From: Pontibacter actiniarum
GTDB taxonomy: Bacteria; Bacteroidota; Bacteroidia; Cytophagales; Hymenobacteraceae
DNA length: 64,000 nt
NCBI RefSeq assembly: GCF_003585765.1
Contig: NZ_CP021235.1
Location: forward strand, 2,480,001 to 2,544,000
Direction of reading: 5' to 3'
Below are positions 43,852 through 52,166 of the stretch, one piece after another. The notes below the pieces were generated by a model, which did not search any database, was not told the DNA's origin, and saw nothing but the letters and a program-made list of their open reading frames with translations. Numbering within the stretch: the first letter of the stretch is position 1; each line of letters opens with the position of its first letter. The position numbers and the translations under genes were made by a program.

Positions 43852-44472
43852 ATGGAAGCGGTATTGAGCAGAAAAGAACAGATAGAGAAAACAGCCACAG
43901 CGCTTTTTAAATCGAAGGGCTTTTCGGCCACCTCCATGCGCGACCTGGCCAATGCCCTGGGCATAGAAGCCGCCAGCATTTACTCGCACATCAAATCGAA
44001 GGAAGAGATACTGCAGCGGGTGTGCTTTAACATGGCGCAGGAATTCTTTGAGGCTATTGATGCCGCCGAGGCCACAGAAGCCTCGGCCACCGACAGGCTC
44101 AAACGCGCCATCGCCGCCCACGTGCAGGTGCTCACGCAGAACACGGAGGCGTCGGCGGTTTTCCTGCATGAGTGGCGCCACCTGAGCGAGCCGATGCATG
44201 GCACGTACCTGGCGCTGCGCGACAAGTACGAGGCCCGCTTCCGCGAGATTATCCGCTCGGGCATCAGCAGCGGCGAGTTTACCGTGCCGGACGAGAAGTT
44301 TGCCGCGCTAACCATACTTTCGGGCCTCAACTGGATTCATACCTGGTATAAGCCCGAAGGCAAAATGACTCCGGCAGAGATTGCCGAGAACCTGACCGAG
44401 ATGCTACTAAACGGCCTGACAACCAAAAAGCAGGCTTTGCACGATACTTACTCTCACCTTAATACACCCTAA
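43852..44472 (+). CDS. TetR/AcrR-family regulator, probable phenylacetate repressor
   Basis: 206 residues. N-terminal HTH RKEQIEKTATALFKSKGFSATSMRDLANALGIEAASIYSHIKSKEEIL at 7-54 is the TetR signature; the rest is the helical ligand domain. It lies 73 bp upstream of paaA in the same direction, the position of PaaR repressors that respond to phenylacetyl-CoA. A perfect inverted repeat between its own -33 and -7 boxes suggests autorepression. The promoter of paaA itself is not obvious, so paaABCD may be read through from this promoter. Confidence 0.85.
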   Translation: MEAVLSRKEQIEKTATALFKSKGFSATSMRDLANALGIEAASIYSHIKSKEEILQRVCFNMAQEFFEAIDAAEATEASATDRLKRAIAAHVQVLTQNTEASAVFLHEWRHLSEPMHGTYLALRDKYEARFREIIRSGISSGEFTVPDEKFAALTILSGLNWIHTWYKPEGKMTPAEIAENLTEMLLNGLTTKKQALHDTYSHLNTP

Positions 44473-44545
44473 CTAATCTACCTTTATCTGCTGGGCCGGA
44501 AACGGCTCAGCAACCTTATTTTCGAACCTTAAAGCGATATATACT

Positions 44546-45532
44546 ATGTACGGAGGAGGAAACGTTTTCGAGGCCACCAAGTTTGACGACCTGCAGACCG
44601 AAGACCCTGCCAAGCTGGCCGAGTTTGAGGCGCGTATTGCGCGCGGCGAAAAGATTGAGCCGACAGACTGGATGCCGCAGCTTTACCGCAAGCAGCTGAT
44701 CCGCATGATTGAGCAGCACGCGCACTCTGAGATCATCGGCGCCCTGCCGGAAGGCACCTGGATTACCCGCGCCCCCGGCTTCCGCCGTAAGATGGCGCAG
44801 ATGGCCAAGGTGCAGGACGAGGTAGGCCACGCGCAGCTGCTCTACAGCGCCGCCGAAACGCTGGGCAAGTCGCGCGAGCAAATGCTCACCGACCTGATCA
44901 ACGGCAAGTCAAAGTACTCCAACGTGTTTAACTACCCTGCCTTTACCTGGGCAGACTCCAACATAATCTCTTGGCTGATTGATGCGGGCGCGATTGTGAA
45001 CCAGATGGCTAACGCCAAAGGCAGCTACGGCCCTTATTCCCGCGCGCTGGAGCGTATCTGCGCCGAGGAGGCTTTCCACCTGAAGTACGGCCACGATGCC
45101 GTGGTGCACATGGCGACGGGTAGCCCGAAGCAGCGCGAGATGATACAGGCGGCCCTAAACCGCTGGTGGCCTCCGATTATGACGTTCTTTGGCCCCTCCG
45201 ACAAGATGAGCACGCACACGGAAACGCTGATGCGCTGGAAGGTGAAGATGGCCTCTAACGACGAGTGCCGCCAGCAGTTCCTGGACATGTACGTGCCGAA
45301 GATTTGGGAGCTGGGCCTGACCGTGCCCGACCCGAACCTGAAGAAAAACGCGGAAACCGGCCAGTGGGAGTACACAGAGCCGGACTGGGATGAGTTTAAG
45401 CGCGTCATCAACGGGGACGGCCCTTGCAACGCCGAGCGCCTTGCCGTGCGCCGCACCGCCGAAGAACGCGGCGCCTGGGTGCGCCACGCCCTCCTCAACC
45501 CGAAAGCAAAATACGTGAAGCCGCTAGCTTAG
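44546..45532 (+). CDS. paaA: Phenylacetyl-CoA epoxidase subunit A (catalytic)
   Basis: 328 residues, standard PaaA length. Ferritin-like di-iron protein: ligands in [19 protein letters not shown] and [14 protein letters not shown]. Also [10 protein letters not shown] and [13 protein letters not shown], characteristic of PaaA. With PaaB, PaaC, PaaE it epoxidises the ring of phenylacetyl-CoA. An AT-rich palindromic repeat sits between its stop and paaB. Confidence 0.95.
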   Translation: MYGGGNVFEATKFDDLQTEDPAKLAEFEARIARGEKIEPTDWMPQLYRKQLIRMIEQHAHSEIIGALPEGTWITRAPGFRRKMAQMAKVQDEVGHAQLLYSAAETLGKSREQMLTDLINGKSKYSNVFNYPAFTWADSNIISWLIDAGAIVNQMANAKGSYGPYSRALERICAEEAFHLKYGHDAVVHMATGSPKQREMIQAALNRWWPPIMTFFGPSDKMSTHTETLMRWKVKMASNDECRQQFLDMYVPKIWELGLTVPDPNLKKNAETGQWEYTEPDWDEFKRVINGDGPCNAERLAVRRTAEERGAWVRHALLNPKAKYVKPLA

Positions 45533-45536
45533 CGGC

Positions 45537-45637
45537 AATTAGAAATTAGAAATTATGAATTAGAAATGGATGTGAGGGAACGGGTGCATCTGCATATCCC
45601 TCATTTCTAATTTCTAATTTTTAATTCATAATTAAGA
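45537..45637 (+). repeat. AT-rich imperfect palindromic repeat between paaA and paaB
   Basis: Left arm 45538-45579 begins with AATTAGAAATTAGAAATTAT, as at 16371. The right arm 45595-45635 is its near-complement (TTTCTAATTTCTAATTTTTA then ATTCATAATT). The inner stem is GAGGGA/TCCCTC, loop about 15 nt. It starts 5 bp after the paaA stop and ends 5-8 bp before the paaB ATG. Second copy of the family in this window and the cleaner hairpin. Confidence 0.82.
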
Positions 45638-45641
45638 AACC

Positions 45642-46277
45642 ATGAGCCTTAAGTCTTTAGATCCGAGAGTAACCCGACTGAACCTGCCGGAGGGCGAGGT
45701 GCCTGCCATGGAGCCGAAACCGCAGCTAGATCAGTTTGAAACATACGAAGCCTTTCATCAAAAGAAAGAAGGCGCAGCCCATACTTATGTTGGCCCTGTG
45801 CATGCCCCCAACGAAGATGTGGCCTTTCTGTTCGCTAAGGAGCAGTACAGCCGCCGCTTCCCCTGCGTTGGCCTTTGGATCGTGCGCACGGAGCACATCC
45901 AGGTAACGCCTTACGGCAACGATGGGGAGAACCTGTATGACACACTGCATGCACAAGAGCCTGCTGCACGTAGCGAACAACCGGAGCCTTACGAGATTTT
46001 CCACCTGAAGAAGCGCGGCAAGGCGCATACGCATGCCGGCCGCGTAACGGCCACCTCTTACCTGGAGGCGCTACAGGAGGCCAAGCAGGCTTTCGGAGAA
46101 AAAGGCCCTGTCGTGAACGTGTGGGTGGTAAGGTCCAAAGACGTGCTGCAGTCGGCCGAGGATGACAAGGACATGTGGACCACTGTGCCGGAGAAGAAGT
46201 ACCGCGAGGCCATTGCCTATAAGGTGATGGACAAGATCACCAAGTTTAAAGAAGAGCGTAAAAACACACCTGCCTAA
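45642..46277 (+). CDS. paaB: Phenylacetyl-CoA epoxidase subunit B with two PaaB domains
   Basis: 211 residues, about twice the size of E. coli PaaB (95). Two copies of the PaaB module are visible: YEAFHQKKEGAAHTYVGPVHA (from about residue 31) and YEIFHLKKRGKAHTHAGRVTA (from about 113), each followed by LWIVRTEHI or VWVVRSKDV. PaaB bridges PaaA-PaaC in the epoxidase complex. The stop overlaps the paaC ATG by one base (TAATG). The tandem domain may be a Bacteroidota feature, but it changes expected complex stoichiometry. Confidence 0.9.
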   Translation: MSLKSLDPRVTRLNLPEGEVPAMEPKPQLDQFETYEAFHQKKEGAAHTYVGPVHAPNEDVAFLFAKEQYSRRFPCVGLWIVRTEHIQVTPYGNDGENLYDTLHAQEPAARSEQPEPYEIFHLKKRGKAHTHAGRVTATSYLEALQEAKQAFGEKGPVVNVWVVRSKDVLQSAEDDKDMWTTVPEKKYREAIAYKVMDKITKFKEERKNTPA

Positions 46278-47032
46278 TGAACGAGCACGCCATAAAAGAC
46301 CTGTTGTACAAACTGGCGGACGACCAGCTTATACTTGGCCACCGCAATTCAGAGTGGACCGGCTTCGGCCCTATCCTGGAAGAAGACATTGCGTTCTCGT
46401 CGATGGCGCAGGACAAGATCGGGCACAGCCTGGCTTTTTATACTTTGCTTCAGGAGCTGGGCGAGGCTGACCCGGACACCGTGGCTTTCACCCGCAATGC
46501 CAACCAGTTCCACAACAGCCAGCTGGTAGAGCTGCCAAACGGCGAGTATGACTTCAGCTTGATCCGTCATTTCCTCTACGACAACGCTGAGATCATCCGC
46601 TTTGAGATGCTCTCGCAGTCGGGCTATGAGCCCATTGCCAAAGTGGCCACCAAGCTGAAGGGCGAGGTAAAGTACCACGTGCTCCACGCCAACACCTGGA
46701 TAAAGAACCTGGGCTCCTCTACCGAGGAAGCCATACTTCGCCTGCAGTCATCCCTCAACGAGGCCCTGCCGTTTGCATTGGGCATGTTTGAGCACTCCAG
46801 GTATGAGCAGGAATTGGTGGATGCCGGTATCTACGGAGGCGAAGAGGCTGTGAAAGCAGAGTGGCTGCAACGCATTCAGGCCGTTCTGGAGAAGACGAGC
46901 CTGAAGCTGCCGGACCTGGAAACCCTTACGCCAAAGGTTGGCGGACGCTACGGAGAGCACACAGAACACCTGCAACCGCTACTCGACGAGATGTCCGAGG
47001 TTTTCAAGATCGACCCGACCGCTGAGTGGTAG
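46277..47032 (+). CDS. paaC: Phenylacetyl-CoA epoxidase subunit C (structural)
   Basis: 251 residues, normal length. Ferritin-like fold related to PaaA but without its full di-iron set: ADDQLILGHRNSEWTG, EEDIAFSSMAQDKIGHSLAFY, LRHFLYDNAEI-type segment and KGEVKYHVLHA. It pairs with PaaA as the structural subunit. Translationally coupled to paaB by a TAATG overlap and followed by paaD after about 100 bp. Confidence 0.94.
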   Translation: MNEHAIKDLLYKLADDQLILGHRNSEWTGFGPILEEDIAFSSMAQDKIGHSLAFYTLLQELGEADPDTVAFTRNANQFHNSQLVELPNGEYDFSLIRHFLYDNAEIIRFEMLSQSGYEPIAKVATKLKGEVKYHVLHANTWIKNLGSSTEEAILRLQSSLNEALPFALGMFEHSRYEQELVDAGIYGGEEAVKAEWLQRIQAVLEKTSLKLPDLETLTPKVGGRYGEHTEHLQPLLDEMSEVFKIDPTAEW

Positions 47033-47135
47033 CTTTTCCGGCAGCAGACTGCGCGACACAGGAAAAAGACGACACCTATTGTGAGTAAGCATCCTTTTTC
47101 TTTCGTCACGTAGTTCTAAGTCTACAAATAATAAC

Positions 47136-47621
47136 ATGAGCTTAACCAAGGAAGACATACTGACCCTGCTGGAGGAGGTAAAAGACCCTGAGATACCGGT
47201 GCTCTCGCTGGTGGACCTCGGGGTGATTACCGATGTGGAGGTTTCGGGGGATGAGCACGTAACCGTGCGCATGACACCCACCTTTGCCGGATGCCCCGCC
47301 ATGGACTACATGCGGAAGGACGTAGAGCGCACACTGGAGAAGCACGGCATCAGCAAGCACACGGTTATCATGTCTTTCGACAAGCCCTGGGACAGCAACA
47401 AGATATCGGAGAAAGGGCGGCAGCACCTGAAGGAGTTCGGCCTGGCCCCGCCGCCGAAGTACAACATGGTTTTAGACCTCGACATTCTGGAGTACGCCAC
47501 CTGCCCGTACTGCAACAGCGAGAACACCACCATGCGCACACCCTTTGGCCCCACGCTTTGCCGCTCCATGCACTACTGCAACGACTGCCGCCAAATGTTT
47601 GAGCAGTTCAAGCCGCTGTAA
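47136..47621 (+). CDS. paaD: Phenylacetate degradation protein PaaD (Fe-S/metal assembly factor)
   Basis: 161 residues. N-terminal MIP18/SufT-like domain: EEVKDPEIPVLSLVDLGVI and TPTFAGCPAMDYM with the conserved Cys. C-terminal zinc-ribbon: CPYCNSENT and a second pair HYCNDC. PaaD is needed for active epoxidase, probably in cluster insertion into PaaE. Ends at a strong terminator; paaE is not next in line. Confidence 0.93.
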   Translation: MSLTKEDILTLLEEVKDPEIPVLSLVDLGVITDVEVSGDEHVTVRMTPTFAGCPAMDYMRKDVERTLEKHGISKHTVIMSFDKPWDSNKISEKGRQHLKEFGLAPPPKYNMVLDLDILEYATCPYCNSENTTMRTPFGPTLCRSMHYCNDCRQMFEQFKPL

Positions 47622-47635
47622 GTATAAAGCTAAAC

Positions 47636-47686
47636 AACTAAAGCCAAAGCGCCTGCTACACACTAGCAGGCGCTTTGGCTTTAGTT
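47636..47686. terminator. Bidirectional terminator of the paaABCD operon
   Basis: 22-bp perfect inverted repeat, arms 47636-47657 (aactaaagccaaagcgcctgct) shown here by ends only: AACTAAAGCC...CGCCTGCT; second arm 47665-47686; loop 7 nt. It serves paaD and the convergent NlpE-like gene. Confidence 0.9.
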
Positions 47687-47737
47687 ATAGGTTTTGATGA
47701 ACCTGGGCAACGCCCGGCAGCTACCGTAGCCTTGCTT

Positions 47738-48169
47738 TTATTTCTTGTTGATTCTCTTCAGGCGGTACCTCTCCTCCACCGTGTTTCCCTCCCCACCCAG
47801 CAGCACAAGCGCATCAGGCATCACTTTAAACGCGGAAGCCCCCTCGCTGTCAGGGCTCTGCAGGCGAAGTGTACCCGAGGCATCTACCTTCCAGGTGCCC
47901 GCCTGCTCAACTGGCTCCACCTCCCGCTCCTGGTATACCATGGTTTCCTGGTAGGTATGGTCCGGGAAAAGCTGTAGCGTATAGGTAATGCCCGGGCAAT
48001 CCGCACAGGGGATACTGCCCTGCCAGGTGCCCACGACCGCCGCCGTCTGCTCCACTACTTCTGCAGTAGCCTCCTGCACAGCAGCAACAGGCTCAGAGGG
48101 GCGCTCGGTGGTACAGGAGGCTGCGCAGAACAGCAAGGGCAACACGGGTAGTAGCAGGAAGTTCTTCAT
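47738..48169 (-). CDS. NlpE-like copper-associated lipoprotein
   Basis: 143 residues. Lipoprotein signal peptide with probable lipid Cys19 (CAASC). The NlpE N-terminal domain signature is GTWQGSIPCADCPGITYTLQLFPDHTY at about residues 47-73, then a lipocalin-like GTWKVDASGTLRL. NlpE senses envelope or copper stress in enterobacteria; here only the first domain is present, so signalling to a Cpx system should not be assumed. It separates paaD from paaE. Confidence 0.83.
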   Translation of the reverse strand: MKNFLLLPVLPLLFCAASCTTERPSEPVAAVQEATAEVVEQTAAVVGTWQGSIPCADCPGITYTLQLFPDHTYQETMVYQEREVEPVEQAGTWKVDASGTLRLQSPDSEGASAFKVMPDALVLLGGEGNTVEERYRLKRINKK

Positions 48170-48283
48170 AGGCTGACGTTTAAGTTCTACTATCTACCGG
48201 GTCCGCCACATTTTGTTACAAATACGGGAGCTACTTGGCTGTCGGGTGCCTCCGCAGCCCAGGCACGGCGGCCATAAAACAGC

Positions 48284-48314
48284 AGCGGCCACACCCGAGA
48301 TAGGCGTGGCCGCT
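48284..48314 (-). terminator. Possible terminator after the M3 peptidase gene
   Basis: AGCGGCCAC (48284-48292) pairs with GTGGCCGCT (48306-48314), loop 13 nt, 24 bp after the minus-strand peptidase stop. No long T-run, so moderate confidence. Confidence 0.55.
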
Positions 48315-48337
48315 ACAGCTAAGGGCAGTGCCCGTAC

Positions 48338-50071
48338 TTATATTTTCGCCATTTCGTCTTTTACAAAGTCTACCAGGCTTTTGATGTACTCCGTGCTGAA
48401 ATCGAATTTGATGCCAGCGGCTTCGTAAACCTCCCCGATAGAAACGGTGTAGCCTAAGCTAAGGGCACGCTTGTAGGCAGCCAGGCCTTCGGCCGGGTTC
48501 TGCTTGTAGTTACGCCAAACGGCAATCGCACCGAGCTGCGCCATGGCATACTCAATGTAGTAGAAAGGCACCTCGTAGATGTGCAGCTGCTTCTGCCACA
48601 TGTACGGCTTGTACTTCTCCAGCCCTTCCCAGCTCACCAACTGATGGTTGAAGGTGTTGAAGATGTCCAGCCACGCCTGGTGGCGCTCCTCCTGCGACTG
48701 CTCCGGATGCTCGTAGATCCAGTGCTGGAACTTATCAACCGTGGCCACCCACGGGAAGGTCTCCAATACACTTTCCAGGTGCGTTTTCTTGGCCCGCTTC
48801 AGCTCATCCTCATCCTCAAAGAAGGTGTCCCAATAGTCCATCGATATCAGCTCCATAGACATAGAGGCCAGCTCTGCCACTTCGGAAGGCGGGTGCTTAA
48901 AGGCGTTTAACCTCAGCTCCCTGGTCAGGAAGGAATGAACGGCATGGCCACCCTCGTGCAGCATCGTGATCACGTCCCGCAGGCTGGAGGTGGCATTCAT
49001 GAAAATGAACGGCACGCCGATCTCATCCAGCGGGTAGTTATAGCCTCCCGGTGCCTTGCCCTTGCGCGACTCCAGGTCCAGATGGCCCATAGCGCGCATA
49101 GTCGCCAAGCAATCGCCCAGGTAGGTGTCCAGCTTGTAAAACACCTGCACCGTTTTCTCCAGCAGCTCCTCCCCTGTCTTAAACGGCTCCAGCGGCTTTT
49201 TACCGGTGGGGTCCACATCCAGGTCCCATGGCCGCAGCTGCTCCAGGCCCAGCTCCTCCTTGCGCTCCGCGTCTATTTTCGTAAGCAGCGGAACAATGGT
49301 GTTCTTAATGGAGGTATGGAAATCAAAGCAGTCCTGCGGCGTATAGTCGAACCGCCCCAGGGCAGCGAACATGTAGTCGCGGAAGTTCTCGAAATCCGCA
49401 TTAGCGGCCACCTGGTGGCGCAGCTTCAGCAGGTCGTCAAACAGGCTGTCCAGCTTCTCACGGTCCTGGTAGCGGCGCTCCTGCACGGCGCGCCAGGCCT
49501 CTTCACGCACGGCCCTGTCTGTGCGCTTCAAGCGGTCAGCGGCACGCTGCAAGGTAACCTCTTCCCCGTCTAGGGTTACCGTCATAGCGCCCGTTGTGGC
49601 GGCATACTGCTGCTGCTTGGTGCTGATCTCCGTTTGAAGCGGTATGTTCTCTTCCCGGAAAATTTCCAACGCACGCTCCACCCCGCGCAAATATATTTTA
49701 TACTTTTCCTTGTCGATCGCATTCACGTAAGGCGAGTGCATCAGCTTCAGGTTCAGCTCGTGGTCCAGCGGTGCGATATTCGGCTCGATCTCGGCGATAA
49801 AGTACTGGAAAGCCTGTGTGGTTTCCTCATTCTGCGTATCGCAGGTCATGCGGATATAACGCCACCCCAGGTCTTCAGACAGCACGCTTTCGAGTTCGCT
49901 ACGGTCCTGCATCCACTTCTCCAGCTCTTCAACACTGTTGATGTCGCGCGTCTGAAGTTCCTCGAAGTAGGGCTTGATGGTTTCCCACTTCTCTACACGA
50001 AAGTCCTCCGAGAGATATGCCCTTGGCTTGCGTGTAGGTATTGTTAGGTTTGTTTGTTGTTGTATTGTCAT
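48338..50071 (-). CDS. M3-family oligoendopeptidase (PepF-like)
   Basis: 577 residues from the ATG at 50071 (MTIQQQTN). Zinc metallopeptidase motif HEGGH in TMLHEGGHAVHSF near residue 372, with the third ligand Glu in ELASMSMELIS about 25 residues later. No signal peptide, so cytosolic; it degrades short peptides. Monocistronic between NlpE-like gene and paaE, all on the minus strand. Confidence 0.92.
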   Translation of the reverse strand: MTIQQQTNLTIPTRKPRAYLSEDFRVEKWETIKPYFEELQTRDINSVEELEKWMQDRSELESVLSEDLGWRYIRMTCDTQNEETTQAFQYFIAEIEPNIAPLDHELNLKLMHSPYVNAIDKEKYKIYLRGVERALEIFREENIPLQTEISTKQQQYAATTGAMTVTLDGEEVTLQRAADRLKRTDRAVREEAWRAVQERRYQDREKLDSLFDDLLKLRHQVAANADFENFRDYMFAALGRFDYTPQDCFDFHTSIKNTIVPLLTKIDAERKEELGLEQLRPWDLDVDPTGKKPLEPFKTGEELLEKTVQVFYKLDTYLGDCLATMRAMGHLDLESRKGKAPGGYNYPLDEIGVPFIFMNATSSLRDVITMLHEGGHAVHSFLTRELRLNAFKHPPSEVAELASMSMELISMDYWDTFFEDEDELKRAKKTHLESVLETFPWVATVDKFQHWIYEHPEQSQEERHQAWLDIFNTFNHQLVSWEGLEKYKPYMWQKQLHIYEVPFYYIEYAMAQLGAIAVWRNYKQNPAEGLAAYKRALSLGYTVSIGEVYEAAGIKFDFSTEYIKSLVDFVKDEMAKI

Positions 50072-50130
50072 TATGGCAATATATATTTTAGAAGTACAAT
50101 ATAGGCACTTCTTACGAAAGTACAAAAAAA

Positions 50131-50167
50131 GAGCAGCGCCACAAGAAAAATTCCTCTGGCGCTGCTC
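50131..50167 (-). terminator. Terminator of paaE
   Basis: GAGCAGCGCCA (50131-50141) pairs with TGGCGCTGCTC (50157-50167). On the minus strand the stem is followed by a T-run (the A-run at 50124-50130), 20 bp after the paaE stop. Confidence 0.88.
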
Positions 50168-50187
50168 ATTTATACGTAAAGTAAGGC

Positions 50188-51276
50188 CTAACCGATCTCG
50201 ATCACCACGTTCGGCGTTAGGGGGTGGCCCACGCAGTTCAGGGTGTAGCCTTCTTCCATTTCAGCATCGGAAAGTCCCTCACGCTCATCCAGGTGCACCT
50301 TTCCGCTCAGGCACTTGCCACGGCAGGCTGTACACAGGCCCGCCTGGCAGGAGTACGGCAGGTCAATATCCTGCTCCAGGGCCGCCTCCAGAATGGTCTG
50401 GTCCGGCTCCACGACAAAACTGTACTCCGAGCCCTCGTAAATAACGGTAACGGTTTGGGTGGTTATTTCACCGTCCTCGTCAGAGGATACCACTGCCCCG
50501 TGCTGCTGCGCCTGCTGTTGCTGCTCCAGCAGCTTGTTGCTCACAAAGCTCTCCCGGAAAATGCGGTCTGCCGGCACGTGCAGCACATCCAGCGCATGGC
50601 GCACCTCCTCCATCATCCCCTCCGGGCCGCACATGTAGTACACGCCGTCCTGCACCCTGGCCAGCTGCAGGCGCTCCAGAATCTTGATGACCATACTTTG
50701 GTTCATGCGCCCGCGGTGGTCGCAGTCGTGGGTGGGCTGGCTGTAGATGTACTCCACGTGCAGGCGCCCCTGGTACTGGGTCTCCAGCTCCTGCAGTTTG
50801 TCTTTGAAGATAACCGAGTCTTCGTTGCGGTTGCCGTACAGCAAAGTCACCCTGCTGTTGGGCTCCTCCCGCAGCACAGCTTTGAGAATGGACATCAGCG
50901 GGGTAATGCCGCTGCCGGCCCCGAACAACAGCACCTGGCGCTGGTTAGCCGGTGCGCAGGTCAGGCAGAAGTTCCCGATTGGCTCCATCACCTTTACTTC
51001 CTGCCCTACCTGCAGTGTGTCGAGCAGGTAGTTGGACATCAGGCCGCCTTCCACGCGCTTTACCGTGACCGACAGGCGCGGCGCCTCGTGCGGCGTGCTG
51101 CTCAGGGAGTAGGAGCGGCGGATTTCCTTGCCCTCGATCGGGAGGATTAGCGTCAGGAACTGGCCCGGCTTGTAGTTTATGGCTTGTTTTTCAGGGTGCT
51201 CAAAATGGATGGTAGCGGCATCAGACGTTTCGCGGGTGATGCCTACCACCTTCAGGTTAAGGTAAGGGCTACTCAT
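50188..51276 (-). CDS. paaE: Phenylacetyl-CoA epoxidase reductase subunit E
   Basis: 362 residues. FNR-like reductase: FAD site RRSYSLSSTP, NAD(P) site LFGAGSGITPLMSIL and MCGPEGMM. C-terminal plant-type 2Fe-2S ferredoxin: CQAGLCTACRGKC plus Cys in LNCVGHPL. It passes electrons from NADPH to the PaaA di-iron centre. It lies 2.6 kb from paaD on the opposite strand, split from paaABCD by two unrelated genes, so it has its own promoter. It could alternatively serve another oxygenase, but PaaE is the best match. Confidence 0.9.
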   Translation of the reverse strand: MSSPYLNLKVVGITRETSDAATIHFEHPEKQAINYKPGQFLTLILPIEGKEIRRSYSLSSTPHEAPRLSVTVKRVEGGLMSNYLLDTLQVGQEVKVMEPIGNFCLTCAPANQRQVLLFGAGSGITPLMSILKAVLREEPNSRVTLLYGNRNEDSVIFKDKLQELETQYQGRLHVEYIYSQPTHDCDHRGRMNQSMVIKILERLQLARVQDGVYYMCGPEGMMEEVRHALDVLHVPADRIFRESFVSNKLLEQQQQAQQHGAVVSSDEDGEITTQTVTVIYEGSEYSFVVEPDQTILEAALEQDIDLPYSCQAGLCTACRGKCLSGKVHLDEREGLSDAEMEEGYTLNCVGHPLTPNVVIEIG

Positions 51277-51542
51277 GTTTTTATACTTTTGCTCTAATTT
51301 ATCTCGCTTTAAAACTCGTTTGAGGCATGAAAGTTACGATAATCCCGCCTGTTCTGAGAATGTATCGTATAATTTTTAGGGTTCTTTCCGTACAGGCACA
51401 ATAAAATTATTTGAATATTAGTTGTAAAATATATTAAAAAAAAGCTGCAACTTTACAGCACGCTGCAATAGCTCTAGGTTTAGAACGCTTAGCTGCCTAT
51501 GTCTCCGTACTATAAACGCGATCCTTTTAACATGAAAACAAA

Positions 51543-52112
51543 ATGCTGTACAAACTGACACTAAAAAACTGTGAAAAAACAGTGGTTGTAGATGACACTA
51601 CCTACGACTACATCCAAAACAACGCGTATCTGCAACAAATTGAGTTTCTCAAGCACCTGCGCATCCACTCCAACGGCTACGCTTTCTTCCAGAAAAACTG
51701 GCCTCTCAAGAACGGCAAATACCGCAACGAGACCATTTACCTGCACAAAATGATCGGGGAGCAAATGCTCGAGAAGCCGGAAAGCGACCTGAAGCTGTAC
51801 GTACACTTCAAGAACGGTAACAAACTCGACTGCCGCCGCGAAAACCTGGAATGGGCCCCACTCTGCAAGATCGTCCGCAACACCTCCAAAACAGAGAATA
51901 AACTCGGCGTTCGGGGAGTACACAAAGAAGCTCAGAAATACCGCGCCATCATCCACTACAACAAACAGCGCATCAACCTCGGCACCTTCGAAACGCTACA
52001 GGAAGCCGCCCTCGCCTACAGCAAGAAATCAGAAGAGCTTTTCGGGAAAACAAAGAGCCTGAAAACCTTCTCCAAGGTACTGGAAGAGGAAGAAGCAGCT
52101 GCTTTAAGCTAA
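51543..52112 (+). CDS. HNH-like protein with C-terminal AP2 DNA-binding domain
   Basis: 189 residues. Residues about 55-110 align with HNH endonucleases of the homing/phage type (IYLHKMIGE and NGNKLDCRRENLEW), but the usual VDHxNG reads VHFKNG and the second-Asn position is Cys, so the catalytic His seems displaced. Residues about 122-178 are an AP2 domain (LGVRGVHKE, YRAIIHYNKQRINLGTF, EAALAYSKKSEELFGKT). AP2-HNH genes are usually mobile homing endonucleases; here no intron, intein or phage genes are nearby, so a domesticated DNA-binding role is possible. Confidence 0.8.
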   Translation: MLYKLTLKNCEKTVVVDDTTYDYIQNNAYLQQIEFLKHLRIHSNGYAFFQKNWPLKNGKYRNETIYLHKMIGEQMLEKPESDLKLYVHFKNGNKLDCRRENLEWAPLCKIVRNTSKTENKLGVRGVHKEAQKYRAIIHYNKQRINLGTFETLQEAALAYSKKSEELFGKTKSLKTFSKVLEEEEAAALS

Positions 52113-52123
52113 TTTCTGCTTAA

Positions 52124-52163
52124 CTTGCAAAGTGGGCACCCCTATCTGCGCCCACTTTGCAAG
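52124..52163. terminator. Perfect 14-bp hairpin just before the M23 peptidase gene
   Basis: CTTGCAAAGTGGGC (52124-52137) and GCCCACTTTGCAAG (52150-52163), 12-nt loop. It starts 11 bp after the HNH-AP2 stop and ends 3 bp before the M23 ATG at 52167. Without a T-run, it may be a terminator, an attenuator or a start-site-masking hairpin. Confidence 0.6.
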
Positions 52164-52166
52164 CTT

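Noticed and set aside
51543..52112. HNH-AP2 gene considered as part of a prophage or integrative element
   Set aside because: Neighbours are core or ordinary genes; no integrase, att repeats or phage structural genes are visible.
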